Below are positions 41,389-50,172 of a stretch of 64,000 nucleotides of DNA, piece by piece. How positions within the stretch are numbered: position 1 is the first letter of the stretch; the number at the start of each line of letters is the position of its first letter. Origin of the DNA: Plastoroseomonas hellenica (lineage in GTDB: Bacteria > Pseudomonadota > Alphaproteobacteria > Acetobacterales > Acetobacteraceae). A program made the position numbers and the translations under genes. The DNA lies in NCBI RefSeq assembly GCF_018129085.1, contig NZ_JAAGBB010000032.1, forward strand, positions 1 to 64,000, given 5' to 3'. The notes under the pieces were generated by a model, which was given only the letters and a program-made list of their open reading frames with translations, had not been told where the DNA came from and ran no database searches.

Positions 41389-42697
41389 GCCCATTGTTTT
41401 GGGGAGCAGATCCAAGCCTCCGAGCGATTCCGCCCTCCGGCGATCTGCTCTCATCGACAGCTTCCGGCAGCATTTCGAGCCGCGCGCGGAGATGGGCCCG
41501 CACGGCGGGATCGTCGGCGAGGCCGAGTGCCAGCGTCAGCGCCTCCCGCGCCTCGGTCGTCCGGCCGGCGCGGGCGAGGAGAGCGCCGCGCGCGGCCCAG
41601 TAGGGCTGATAGCCGGCCAGCCGTTCGTCGGCTGCGAGCGGGTCGAGCGCGGCGAGCGCCGCGCCGGGGCCGTCCGTCTCCGCGAGGGCGACCGCACGGT
41701 TGAGTGCCACAACCGGCGAGCCCGTCAGCGCGAGAAGGTGATCGTAGAGGGCGACGATCGCCGGCCAGGTCGCTGCGCCGCCGAGCCGCCGCGCGACATG
41801 GGCCGACTGGATCGCTGCCTCGATCTGATAGCGGCCGCTCGGCCCGGCCGCGCTCGCCTCGCGCAGGAGCCGCTCCGCCGCGGCGAGCGCGTCGCGATCC
41901 CAACGGGCGACGTCTTGCTCCTCCAGCGGAACGAACGCCCCGTCGTCGCTCCGCCGCGCCGGACGCCGGGCCTCGGCATACAGCATCAGCGCCAGCATTC
42001 CCTTCGCCTCCGGCGCGTCCGGGAGCAGCCCCACCACGACCTGGCCGAGCCAGATCGCCTCCTCGGCGAGCCGCGGGGCGCCGCCATCGAGCTCGTGCCA
42101 GCCCCGCGCATAGGCGGCGTAGATCGCCTCCAGCACGGCGTCGAGCCGCTCCGGCAGCTCCTCACGGTCGGGCACACGAAAGGGGATGCCGGTGTCGCGG
42201 ATGCGGTTCTTCACCCGGACGAGCCGCTGGCCCATGGCCTTGGGCGGCACGAGGAATGCTGCCGCGAGCTCCATGGCCGTGAGGCCGAGCACGGCCTGGA
42301 GGATCAGCGGCGCGCGCATTCCGCGGTCGATCGCCGGATGCGCGCCGGCGAACATGAGGGCGAGGCGGCGGTCGGGGATCGCCTCGGGCGACGATGCCGC
42401 CGCCTCCAGCTCCTCGGCCATCAGCGCGACGCGGCCCGCACCGCAGGTCTCGACGGCGCGTCGCCGCGCGGCATCGGCGCCGCGCCGCCGCGCGACGGTG
42501 AGGAGCCAGGCGGCGGGGCTTTCGGGAACGCCGCTCTCGGGCCATTGGCGAAGCGCCGCGGCGAAGGCCTCCGACAGCGCATCCTCGGCGGCCGCCAGGT
42601 CCCTCGTCCGCGCGGCGAGGAAGGCGACGAGCCGGCCGAAGCTTTCGCGCGCAATCCGCTCGGCAGCTCGCCTGGCCTCGCCTGTCTCCACCGGCAC
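41372..42697 (-). CDS. ECF42-type RNA polymerase sigma factor with a C-terminal TPR-like extension
   Basis: The sigma-70 region 2 is ESFGRLVAFLAARTRDLAAAEDALSEAFAAAL (broken in the family at the R-T-R-D turn), followed by region 4 with LTAMELAAAFLVPPKAMGQRLVRVK. A long helical extension (about residues 180-430) with DUF6596-like YARGWHELDGG and YDHLLALTGSPVVALNRAVA looks TPR-like. The neighbouring DGPF-motif protein and this extension place it in the ECF42 group, which has no classical anti-sigma factor. The start is uncertain: GTG 42697, just past the partner's stop, is preferred; ATG 42736 is possible. Confidence 0.85.
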   Translation of the reverse strand: MPVETGEARRAAERIARESFGRLVAFLAARTRDLAAAEDALSEAFAAALRQWPESGVPESPAAWLLTVARRRGADAARRRAVETCGAGRVALMAEELEAAASSPEAIPDRRLALMFAGAHPAIDRGMRAPLILQAVLGLTAMELAAAFLVPPKAMGQRLVRVKNRIRDTGIPFRVPDREELPERLDAVLEAIYAAYARGWHELDGGAPRLAEEAIWLGQVVVGLLPDAPEAKGMLALMLYAEARRPARRSDDGAFVPLEEQDVARWDRDALAAAERLLREASAAGPSGRYQIEAAIQSAHVARRLGGAATWPAIVALYDHLLALTGSPVVALNRAVALAETDGPGAALAALDPLAADERLAGYQPYWAARGALLARAGRTTEAREALTLALGLADDPAVRAHLRARLEMLPEAVDESRSPEGGIARRLGSAPQNNGLEHDA

Positions 42698-42698
42698 C

Positions 42699-43037
42699 TC
42701 AGGCCGGAGCGAGGGGGCGGATCTCGATGCTGCCATGGCGAGCGCTCGGGCAACGCGCCGCCCAGGCGATCGCCTGGTCGAGGTCCGGCACATCGATCAT
42801 GAAGTAGCCGGCGAGCTGCTCCTTGGTATCGGCATAGGGCCCGTCGAGGACGGCGGTCTTGTCGCCGGCGACGCGGACGGTGCTTGCCGCCGAGCTCGGC
42901 TGGAGCCGGTTGCCTGGTTGAAACGAGATGCCTGCCTTCGCGATCGCCTCATTGAAAGCGGCGTAGTCGCCCCAGAGCGATGGCGGCGCCTTGGCGAGCG
43001 CGGCTTCGTCGTGGTGGATCAGCATCATGCAGCGCAT
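42699..43037 (-). CDS. YciI/DGPF-domain protein, partner of the ECF42 sigma factor
   Basis: The 112-residue protein has a ferredoxin-like YCII-related fold: MRCMMLIHHDEAAL, LWGDYAAFNEAIAKAG, VLDGPYADTKEQLAGYFMI (the DGP[F/Y] motif) and DQAIAWAARCPSARHGSIEIRPL. Proteins of this family are genomically paired with ECF42 sigma factors and are their likely targets or modulators. GGAG lies six bases before the ATG at 43037. The stop codon almost touches the sigma-factor start. Confidence 0.88.
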   Translation of the reverse strand: MRCMMLIHHDEAALAKAPPSLWGDYAAFNEAIAKAGISFQPGNRLQPSSAASTVRVAGDKTAVLDGPYADTKEQLAGYFMIDVPDLDQAIAWAARCPSARHGSIEIRPLAPA

Positions 43038-43181
43038 CGGAAACTCCGCCTCGGTGTCCGGGACACCCTGTCCCGTCATGCCAATGTCGGGGAAGGGCCG
43101 GCGCTTTCGACAATCGGCGCGCAAGAATTATCCGCGGCTAGCGGGAGCCGTTGGTTAGAGCGGTTTAAGTGAGCATCTTCA

Positions 43182-43209
43182 CCTGTTCAGGCGAGTACGC
43201 CTGAACAGG
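43182..43209. repeat. Perfect 12-bp palindrome after the TRAP operon
   Basis: CCTGTTCAGGCG and CGCCTGAACAGG pair exactly around AGTA, eight bases past the dctM stop on the minus strand. The flanks AGAGCGGTTTAAGTGAGC and GATCTTCTCT resemble dispersed alphaproteobacterial intergenic palindromes. It lacks a T-run, so it may be either a terminator or a repeat. Confidence 0.5.
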
Positions 43210-43216
43210 ATCTTCT

Positions 43217-44518
43217 CTAGCCGGCACCATAGTCCAGCAGCCACCGCGGCAAGGTCAGCGACATCGCCGGCCAATAGGTCGTCAGCATCAGCGCGACCAG
43301 GATGGCGCCGTAGAAGGGCCAGATCGTCCGCATTACCGCTTCGATCGGGATGCGCCCGATCGCGCAGCCGACGAAGAGCACGGCGCCGACCGGCGGCGTG
43401 GTCAGGCCGAGGCCGAGATTCATCATCATCACCATGCCGAACTGCACGGGATCCATGCCGATCGCGGTCACCACCGGCAGGAAGATCGGCGTCGTGATCA
43501 GGATCAGCGCCGCCATGTCCATCACGCAGCCGAGGAAGAGCAGCGCCAGGTTGATCAGCAGCAGGATGACGATCGGGTTGTCGCTGATCGCCAGCATCCC
43601 CCGCGTCAGGATGTCCGCGAACTGGTAGAGCGCCAGCAGATAGGCGAAGGCGGTCGCGGTGCCGACCAGCAGGAAGACCACCGCCGTGGTCCTGACGCTC
43701 GCCGCCACCGCCACCTTGAAATCCGCCCAGCTCAGGTTGCGATAGACGAGCAGGGTGACGAGCACCGCCCAGATCGCACCGAAGGCGGCGCTCTCGGTCA
43801 CAGTGAAGACGCCGGACAGCACGCCGCCCAGGATGATGAAGGCGGTGAAGAGGCCGGGGATCGCATCCACCATGGTGCAGAGCAGGTGTCGGAAGCCCTG
43901 GAAGGCTTCCGCCGGATAGCCGCGCCTGACAGCCACGACATAGGCGGCGATGCCGAGGAAGAGGCACATCATGATGCCCGGCACGATGCCCGCGATGAAC
44001 AGCGCCGAGACCGAGATACCGCCACCCGCCGCGAGCGAATAAAGGATCATGTTGTGCGAAGGCGGGATCAGGATGCCGGCGATCGAGGAGGTGACGGTCA
44101 GGCTGACCGCGTAGTCGACGCCGTAGCCCTTCGCCTTCATGGCCGGAATCAGGATCGTCCCGGTGGCCGAGGTGTCCGCCACCGCGCTGCCGGAGATGCC
44201 CCCGAACAGCATCGAGGTGGAGACGTCGACCATGCCGAGCCCGCCGCGCATCCAGCCGACGCAGGCGGAGGCGAGCGCGACCAGGCGGCGCGCGATGCCG
44301 CCATGCAGCATGATCTCGCCGGCGAAGATGAAGAAGGGGATGGCGAGCAGCGAGAAGATGCTCATCCCCGCGGTCATCTGCTGGAAGGCGACCGCCGGGT
44401 TCACGCCTTCGTAGAGGAAGCCGACGAGCGCCGCGATGCCGAGCACGAAGGCGACCGGCACGCCTGCCGCCACACCGATGACGAAGATCCCGAACAGGAT
44501 CAGCAGTCCGATCTCCAC
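43217..44518 (-). CDS. dctM: TRAP transporter large permease (DctM), GTG start
   Basis: The 433-residue permease has the standard DctM layout of about 12 spans with IPFFIFAGEIMLHGGIARRL, MLFGGISGSAVADTSATG, MILYSLAAGGGISVSALF, ILITTPIFLPVVTAIGMDP and NLGLGLTTPPVGAVLFVG. The GTG start at 44518 is six bases after the dctQ stop. It is the last gene of a complete dctPQM operon, and thus belongs to a different system from the pair at 34.8-37 kb. Confidence 0.95.
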   Translation of the reverse strand: MEIGLLILFGIFVIGVAAGVPVAFVLGIAALVGFLYEGVNPAVAFQQMTAGMSIFSLLAIPFFIFAGEIMLHGGIARRLVALASACVGWMRGGLGMVDVSTSMLFGGISGSAVADTSATGTILIPAMKAKGYGVDYAVSLTVTSSIAGILIPPSHNMILYSLAAGGGISVSALFIAGIVPGIMMCLFLGIAAYVVAVRRGYPAEAFQGFRHLLCTMVDAIPGLFTAFIILGGVLSGVFTVTESAAFGAIWAVLVTLLVYRNLSWADFKVAVAASVRTTAVVFLLVGTATAFAYLLALYQFADILTRGMLAISDNPIVILLLINLALLFLGCVMDMAALILITTPIFLPVVTAIGMDPVQFGMVMMMNLGLGLTTPPVGAVLFVGCAIGRIPIEAVMRTIWPFYGAILVALMLTTYWPAMSLTLPRWLLDYGAG

Positions 44519-44524
44519 GCCGCA

Positions 44525-45040
44525 CTACTCCAAGAAGGCGGCGGTGACGCCGCGCTGTTCCGGGCCTTCGGTCCTGATCAGGCCGAGCACCACCTGCTCC
44601 AGAGCGAAGACCGCGGTCAGCCCGCCGCTCAACACCAGCGGCCAGTAGGTCCAGGCTTGGGAGATGCCGAGCAACGGCACCTTGAAGGGCGCGACCATGG
44701 CGACGAGCTCATGGCCCCAGACCGCCATCCCCAGGCCGAAGGCGCCGACCGCGAGGTCGCAGCCGATCGCGATCCAGCGCTGCCAGGCGCGGGGCAGGCT
44801 TTCCCGGATGCCGAGGACCGAGAGATGGAAGCGCTCCCGCACGCCGACGGCCGCGACCGGCAGCGCGATCGCGACGATGGTCAGCGTCGCGCCGCGCTCC
44901 ACCCAGGTCGGGGTATCGTTCATCACATAGCGGCCGAACACCGCCCAGCCCATCATCGCGACCAGCGCGACCAGCGCCACGCCAGCCACCGCGATCACCG
45001 CGCCCGAGACCAGATCGAGCGCCCGGGACAGCCCCCTCAC
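44525..45040 (-). CDS. dctQ: TRAP transporter small permease (DctQ), GTG start
   Basis: The 171-residue, four-span protein has FGRYVMNDTPTWVERGATLTI split as in the family (conserved R and W/E), VRERFHLSV, and WTYWPLVLSGGLTAVFALEQ near the C terminus. The GTG start overlaps the dctP stop by four bases. It pairs with the DctM gene that follows. Confidence 0.93.
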   Translation of the reverse strand: MRGLSRALDLVSGAVIAVAGVALVALVAMMGWAVFGRYVMNDTPTWVERGATLTIVAIALPVAAVGVRERFHLSVLGIRESLPRAWQRWIAIGCDLAVGAFGLGMAVWGHELVAMVAPFKVPLLGISQAWTYWPLVLSGGLTAVFALEQVVLGLIRTEGPEQRGVTAAFLE

Positions 45041-46011
45041 CGGGTCTCACGGATCCGGCGCACCAGCTCCGCCAGGCGCGGATCGGCGGCGTAGCGGGCA
45101 TAGACCGGCTCCATCAGCCGCGCCCAGGGCTCGCGGTCGGTGATTTCGATCACCTGCGCCCCGGCCGCGACCACCCGCTCACGGGAGAGGCGCTCGCGTT
45201 CGGCCCAGAGCTCGCGCTGGTAGGCCGCGCTCTCGCGCGCCGCGGTGCGCAGGATGGCGCGATCCGCCTCGTTCAGCCGCTGCCATCGGGTGCGGGAGAC
45301 GGCCAGCACCTCCGGTACGTTGGAATGCTCCGTCGTGGTGTAGTAGCGCGCCACCTCGAAATGCCGGGTACTCTCATAGGAGGGCCAGTTGTTCTCGGCG
45401 CCATCGATGACCCCGGATTGCAGGCTGGTGAAGACCTCGCCGAAGGGCAACGGCGTCGGGTTGGCGCCCATCGCGCGCATCAGGTCGATCCAGAGATCCG
45501 AGGTCTGCACCCGGATCTTGAGGCCGCGCATATCCTCGATCGTCCGCACCGGACGCCGCGTGTAGATGCTGCGCGCGCCCGCGTCGTACCAGGCCAGCGG
45601 CACGATGCCGATCGCCTCGACATCCCGCGCGATCGCGTCGCCGACCGGCCCGTCCATCACCGCGTGCAGATGCGCCACGTTCCGGAACAGGAAGGGCAAG
45701 GTCACGACCTGGGTCGACGGGACCAGGTTGTTGAAGGGCGAAAGGTTGAACTCGGCAAAGTCGATCGATCCCAGCCGCATCTGCTGGATCGCCTCGTCCT
45801 GCTGGCCGAGCTGGGCGGAGTGGTAGGTGCGGAGCCGGATGCGGTTGCTGGTGCGCTGCGCCACCAGCTCGGCAAACCGGTCCATGCCGCGGGAGACCGG
45901 GTAGTCCGGCGGATGGATGTTCCAGCCCCGCCATTCCTGCGCGGTCGCCGGCGTCGCCGCCCAGCCGAGCAAGAGCGCGATGGCGGCGCAGAGACGCGAT
46001 GCCAGCCGCAT
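45037..46011 (-). CDS. dctP: TRAP transporter substrate-binding protein (DctP)
   Basis: The 324-residue periplasmic protein has a signal peptide ending in WAATPATAQ. The family pattern is YHSAQLGQQDEAIQQMRLGS, FLFRNVAHLHAVMDGPVG, LAWYDAGARSIYTRRPVRT, RVQTSDLWIDLMRAMGANP with the carboxylate-binding Arg, and FTSLQSGVIDGAENNWPSY. GGGGAGG precedes the ATG. It probably binds a C4-dicarboxylate-like, sugar-acid or similar carboxylate ligand; the exact ligand is unknown. It is first in the dctPQM operon and divergent from the amidase gene. Confidence 0.93.
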   Translation of the reverse strand: MRLASRLCAAIALLLGWAATPATAQEWRGWNIHPPDYPVSRGMDRFAELVAQRTSNRIRLRTYHSAQLGQQDEAIQQMRLGSIDFAEFNLSPFNNLVPSTQVVTLPFLFRNVAHLHAVMDGPVGDAIARDVEAIGIVPLAWYDAGARSIYTRRPVRTIEDMRGLKIRVQTSDLWIDLMRAMGANPTPLPFGEVFTSLQSGVIDGAENNWPSYESTRHFEVARYYTTTEHSNVPEVLAVSRTRWQRLNEADRAILRTAARESAAYQRELWAERERLSRERVVAAGAQVIEITDREPWARLMEPVYARYAADPRLAELVRRIRETR

Positions 46012-46142
46012 GCAGATCCTCCCCAGGAATTCGTTCTGCGGATGAGCCTGCATGGCCGCGCGACCGGCTGTCAAACATCCTTGGCGTTGACGCCTGCACA
46101 CGGCACCGTCAGCTTTCGTGGCCTAAGTTTGGAAGCCCTGCC

Positions 46143-47495
46143 GTGCCCCTGAACACCATTGCCGCCGCCGCCAAAGCCCTCGCCCAAGGCAACACCACCG
46201 CCGAGGCGCTGGTCGATCAGGCCCTCACGCGCATTGCCGACCCGGCTGGGGAAGGCAAGCGCGCCTTCATCGCCGTGCATGCCGAGGGCGCCCGCGCCAG
46301 CGCCCGCGCCGTGGATGCTTTGCGCAAGGCCGGGCGCGCGCCCTCCCGCCTCGCTGGCATCCCGATCAGCGTGAAGGACCTGTTCGACGAGGCCGGGCAC
46401 ACCACCACCGCCGGCTCCGCCGTGCTGCGCGGGACGTCGGCCGCGAAGGCGACGGCGCCCTGCCTGCAGCGGCTGATCCGCGCCGGGCTGGTAGTGCTCG
46501 GCCGCACCAACATGACGGAGTTCGCCTTCTCCGGCCTCGGCGTGAACCCGCATTACGGCACGCCGGCGAGCCCCTGGGATCGCGCCAAGCGCCGGCTGCC
46601 GGGCGGGTCCTCCGCCGGCGCCGGGGTCGCGGTCGCCGACCACATGGGCTTCGCCGCACTCGGCAGCGACACCGGCGGGTCCTGCCGCATCCCCGCGGCC
46701 CTCAACGGCGTGGTCGGCTGGAAGCCGACCGCGAAGCGGGTGCCGCTCGATGGCGTGCTGCCCCTGTCGGGATCGCTCGATTCGATCGGGCCGCTGGCGC
46801 GGAGCGTCGGTGATTGCGCGCTGATCGACGCGCTGATGGCGGGCGGCGAGGATCCCACCCCGCCGGCCGCACGGCCGCTCGCCGGGCTCAGGCTCGGCCT
46901 GCCCCGCGGCACCTATCTGACCGACAGCATGGATGGGACGGTGGGCGCCGTCTTTTCCCGCACCTTGACCCGGCTCGCCACCGCCGGCGTCCGCATCATC
47001 GAATTCGACCTGCCGGAGCTTGCGGAGATCCCCGCCGCCAATGCCACCGGCGGCTTCGCGGCCAGCGAAGCCTGGGCCTGGCACAGGGCGCTGATCGCCG
47101 AGAAGGCGGATGGCTACGACCCGCGCATCCTCGCCCGCATCCGCCGCGGCGAGACAATGTCGGCGGCCGACTACATCGCGCTCCGCGCCGCCCGCGCCCG
47201 CATCATCGCCGCGGTCGCGGCGCGCACCGCGCCTTTCGACGCGGTGATCAGCCCGACGGTACCACTGATTCCGCCGCGCATCGCGGAGGTGGAGCAGGAG
47301 GCGGACTACAATCGCATCAACATGCTGCTGCTGCGCAACACCTCGGTCGCCAATTTCCTCGACCGCTGCGCGATCAGCCTGCCCTGCAACGCACCGGGGG
47401 AAGCGCCGGTCGGGCTGATGCTGATGGGCGAGCATGGCGGCGACGCGGCGCTGTTCTCCATCGCCGCGGCTGTGGAATCAGCCCTCGCCGGGTAA
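46143..47495 (+). CDS. Amidase (amidase signature family), GTG start
   Basis: The 450-residue enzyme has the Ser-cisSer-Lys triad of amidase signature enzymes: Lys in PISVKDLFDEAG and the two Ser in LPGGSSAGAGVAVADHMG and SDTGGSCRIPAALNG. TNMTEFAFSGLG is also conserved. It hydrolyses an amide to a carboxylate and ammonia; similar proteins include Asp-tRNA/Glu-tRNA amidotransferase subunit A and many catabolic amidases. As GatB/GatC are absent here, a catabolic role is more likely. The GTG start at 46143 is chosen, since upstream codons are not family-like. It overlaps the next gene tail to tail by 18 bases. Confidence 0.88.
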   Translation: MPLNTIAAAAKALAQGNTTAEALVDQALTRIADPAGEGKRAFIAVHAEGARASARAVDALRKAGRAPSRLAGIPISVKDLFDEAGHTTTAGSAVLRGTSAAKATAPCLQRLIRAGLVVLGRTNMTEFAFSGLGVNPHYGTPASPWDRAKRRLPGGSSAGAGVAVADHMGFAALGSDTGGSCRIPAALNGVVGWKPTAKRVPLDGVLPLSGSLDSIGPLARSVGDCALIDALMAGGEDPTPPAARPLAGLRLGLPRGTYLTDSMDGTVGAVFSRTLTRLATAGVRIIEFDLPELAEIPAANATGGFAASEAWAWHRALIAEKADGYDPRILARIRRGETMSAADYIALRAARARIIAAVAARTAPFDAVISPTVPLIPPRIAEVEQEADYNRINMLLLRNTSVANFLDRCAISLPCNAPGEAPVGLMLMGEHGGDAALFSIAAAVESALAG

Positions 47496-48371
47496 TTTGA
47501 TCCCCGTCAGGGTTTGCCAGACGCGGATCACGAAGCCGTCGTCGCGCCCGCCCTGGCCCATGCCGCGCGCGGCGGTGAAGAGCTGCTGCGCCTGCGCCGC
47601 CAGCGGCACCGGGAAATCGAGCGAGCGCGCCATATCGGTGACCAGGCCGAGATCCTTGACGAAGATCTCGACGGCGCTGCGCGGGGCGTCATCGCCCTCG
47701 AGCACCCGGGCCATGCGGTTCTCGAACATCCAGGAATTGCCGGCAGCACTCGTCACCACCTCATAGAGCTGGCGGGGATCGGCGCCGGCCCGGATGCCGA
47801 GCGCCATCGCCTCCGCCGCCACCGCGATATGCACGCCGGCGAGGAGCTGATGCACCACCTTCACCGTGGCGCCGATGCCGACCTGGTCGCCCAGCCGCCA
47901 GACCTTGGTGGCGATCGCATCCAGCACCGGCTGCGCCGCGGCGAAGGCGGCTTCACTGCCGCTCGCCATCACCGTCATCGCGCCCTCGCGCGCCTTGACC
48001 GCGCCGCCCGAGACCGGCGCGTCGAGCCAGAGGAACCCCGCCGCCTCGGCCTTCGCCGCCAGCGCCCGTGCCGCGTCGGGCGCCATGGTGGCCGAGGAGA
48101 GGACCACCGCGCCGGGCGCCAGGCGCGGCGCGGCGCCCGCTTCCCCGAACAGCGCGGCTTCGGTCTGCTGCGCATTGACCACCAGCACGACCAGCGCCTC
48201 CGTGCCTTCGGGCAGGGCATCGGGGCTGGCCACGGCACGGCCGCCGGCGGCCGCGAACTCCGCCCGCGCCGCCTCCCGCATGTCGCAGCCGGTCACGTCC
48301 TGCCCCGCGCGCAGCAGGCTGAGCGCGGCGCCCATGCCCATGCTGCCCATTCCGATCACGCCGACCCGCAT
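47478..48371 (-). CDS. 3-Hydroxyisobutyrate dehydrogenase-like enzyme, probably L-threonate dehydrogenase (LtnD-like)
   Basis: The 297-residue beta-hydroxyacid dehydrogenase has the NAD-binding VIGMGSMGMGAALSLLRAG, the substrate motif DAPVSGGAVKAREG, and the catalytic Lys in GATVKVVHQLLAGVH. VVNAQQTEAALFGEAG is typical of the LtnD/YgbJ branch, which oxidises L-threonate or D-erythronate. GGGAGG lies upstream of ATG 48371. The family branch assignment is tentative. Its end overlaps the amidase end, so RNA from the two strands would be antisense there. Confidence 0.85.
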   Translation of the reverse strand: MRVGVIGMGSMGMGAALSLLRAGQDVTGCDMREAARAEFAAAGGRAVASPDALPEGTEALVVLVVNAQQTEAALFGEAGAAPRLAPGAVVLSSATMAPDAARALAAKAEAAGFLWLDAPVSGGAVKAREGAMTVMASGSEAAFAAAQPVLDAIATKVWRLGDQVGIGATVKVVHQLLAGVHIAVAAEAMALGIRAGADPRQLYEVVTSAAGNSWMFENRMARVLEGDDAPRSAVEIFVKDLGLVTDMARSLDFPVPLAAQAQQLFTAARGMGQGGRDDGFVIRVWQTLTGIKLPGEG

Positions 48372-48429
48372 CCGCTGTTCCTCCCGCGTCATGCGAAGAC
48401 TGGCGGCCCGCCGGCTCAGCGGCAAGAGA

Positions 48430-48525
48430 TCAGCCGGAGAGGGCGACGACCACCTGCACCACCGCCGCGATGGCGGCGGCGATCAGCGCGATCCGCGCCA
48501 TGCGCTCGGGCGGCGGTAGGCGCAT
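48430..48525 (-). CDS. Putative 31-residue membrane micro-protein
   Basis: A short frame encodes MRLPPPERMARIALIAAA then IAAVVQVVVALSG: a basic N terminus and one clear transmembrane helix. Its ATG shares one base with the TGA stop of the upstream repeat protein (TGATG), an arrangement that favours translational coupling. Codon use is ordinary for this genome. There is no homology I can recall. The micro-size makes chance possible, but the coupled start plus full hydrophobic helix makes it likely to be real. Confidence 0.5.
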   Translation of the reverse strand: MRLPPPERMARIALIAAAIAAVVQVVVALSG

Positions 48526-48965
48526 CAGCGGCCGAAGGGCTGCGCCGGGCCGTCGGCGCGGCCGGTGCTGCGCCCTTGCGCGTCGTAATAGGTGGTAGTG
48601 CCGCCCCGCCGCTCGGCGCGCTCCGTGCTGCGTCCCTGGGCGTCGTAGCGGGTGATGGTACCGCCGCGCCGCTCGGCGCGCCCGGTGCCGCGGTTCTGGG
48701 CATCATAGGTGTAGGTGGCGCCGCCCCGCTCCTCGCTGCGGCCAAGGCCGCGGCCCTGGGCGTCATAGTGGCGGGTGATCCCGCCGCTGCGTTCGCTGCG
48801 GCCGAGCATCCGCCCCTGGGGATCGTAGTAGGTCGTGGTGGTCCCCCGGGTTTCGGCGCGGCCGGTGACGCGCCCCTGCGCATCACGGAACTGCGTGGTC
48901 TGCGCGGCCGCCGGGCGCGGCAGCACGGGCAGCAACAGGGCGGCAAGGACGGCGCGGCGCAGCAT
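48525..48965 (-). CDS. Secreted protein made of six exact 20-residue YD-like repeats
   Basis: The 146-residue protein has a signal peptide (MLRRAVLAALLLPVLPRPAAA). The rest is six tandem units with a strict 20-residue period: the D-[A/P]-Q-[G/N]-R core falls at residues 28, 48, 68, 88, 108 and 128, in the pattern YDAQGRxxGRxERRGGTxT. This resembles YD/RHS-type repeats, which form beta-strands, but it is too short to form an RHS shell. The repeat core DNA is also near-repetitive (60 bp period). Start ATG 48965 has GGGAG eight bases upstream; ATG 48971 is the alternative. Function unknown. Confidence 0.75.
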   Translation of the reverse strand: MLRRAVLAALLLPVLPRPAAAQTTQFRDAQGRVTGRAETRGTTTTYYDPQGRMLGRSERSGGITRHYDAQGRGLGRSEERGGATYTYDAQNRGTGRAERRGGTITRYDAQGRSTERAERRGGTTTYYDAQGRSTGRADGPAQPFGR

Positions 48966-49159
48966 GGCCATTTCTCCCGCAGGCGGAACGACTTCGCCAT
49001 GTTCGCCCCGTTCATGCAAGCGCTTCGCGTTCATGCAAGGAACGGATAGCTCATTCCCGCGGGACATGGCCCGGCCCATGATTTACACAATTCGGTCACG
49101 TTGCTATGGACCCGGCGCCCCGCATCCCTCCCCTCCCGCCGGCGACGGAGCCTTCCCGC

Positions 49160-50092
49160 ATGAAGATCGTGGCCTGCAACAGCAACCGCCCCCTGGCCGA
49201 GGCGGTCGCCGCCGCGCTGCACCTGCCGCTGACCAATGCCTCCGTCCGCCGCTTCGCCGACATGGAGGTCTTCGTCGAGATCCATGAGAACGTGCGCGGC
49301 GAGGACGTCTTCGTCATCCAGAGCACCTGCTTCCCGGCGAACGACAACCTGATGGAGCTGCTGATCACCCTCGATGCGCTGAAGCGCGCCTCGGCGCGGC
49401 GCATCACCGCGGTGATCCCCTATTACGGCTATGCCCGGCAGGACCGGAAATCGGGCAGCCGCACGCCGATCAGCGCCAAGCTGGTCGCGAACCTGATCAC
49501 CGCCGCCGGCGCCAACCGCGTGCTGACCATGGATCTGCACGCCGCCCAGATCCAGGGCTTCTTCGACATCCCCGTGGACAACCTCTTCTCGGCGCCGCTC
49601 TTCTCCCGCGACATCCAGGAACGCTATGCCGGGCGGGAGCTGATGATCGTCTCCCCGGATGTCGGCGGCGTGGTCCGCGCCCGCGCCATCGCCAGCCGCC
49701 TCAATGTCGATCTCGCGATCGTCGACAAGCGCCGCCCCCGGGCCGGCGTCTCCGAGGTCATGAACGTGATCGGCGAGGTCGAGGGCCGGCACTGCCTGCT
49801 GGTAGACGATATCGTCGATTCCGGCGGCACCCTCTGCAACGCCGCCGAGGCGCTCCTGAAGAACGGCGCCAAGTCCGCCGGCGTCTACGTGACCCACGGC
49901 GTCTTCTCGGGCGGCGCGGTCGCGCGCATCGGCGCGGCGCCGATCGAGAACATGACGGTCACCGACAGCATCATGGCGACCGAAGCGGTGCGCGTGTCCC
50001 GCAACATCCGCCAGCTCACCATCGCGCCCCTGCTCGCCGAGGCGATGAAGCGCATCAGCGACGAGACCAGCGTTTCCTCCCTGTTCTGCTGA
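49160..50092 (+). CDS. prs: Ribose-phosphate pyrophosphokinase (PRPP synthetase)
   Basis: Prs (310 residues) makes PRPP from ribose 5-phosphate and ATP for nucleotide, His and Trp synthesis. Features are the N-terminal [36 protein letters not shown] (ATP loop), [19 protein letters not shown] (ATP/ribose site) and the PRPP motif [20 protein letters not shown]. The ATG at 49160 has GGAG nine bases upstream; the open frame before it is Pro-rich. It stands alone, divergent from the repeat-protein gene. Confidence 0.97.
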   Translation: MKIVACNSNRPLAEAVAAALHLPLTNASVRRFADMEVFVEIHENVRGEDVFVIQSTCFPANDNLMELLITLDALKRASARRITAVIPYYGYARQDRKSGSRTPISAKLVANLITAAGANRVLTMDLHAAQIQGFFDIPVDNLFSAPLFSRDIQERYAGRELMIVSPDVGGVVRARAIASRLNVDLAIVDKRRPRAGVSEVMNVIGEVEGRHCLLVDDIVDSGGTLCNAAEALLKNGAKSAGVYVTHGVFSGGAVARIGAAPIENMTVTDSIMATEAVRVSRNIRQLTIAPLLAEAMKRISDETSVSSLFC

Positions 50093-50172
50093 GGACCTGG
50101 GGCAGCGGCTGCCGCCGGATGGCCGCCGGCGCGAAACCGGTCTAGCGTCCTCCGCGTCGCGGAGGATCCCCC

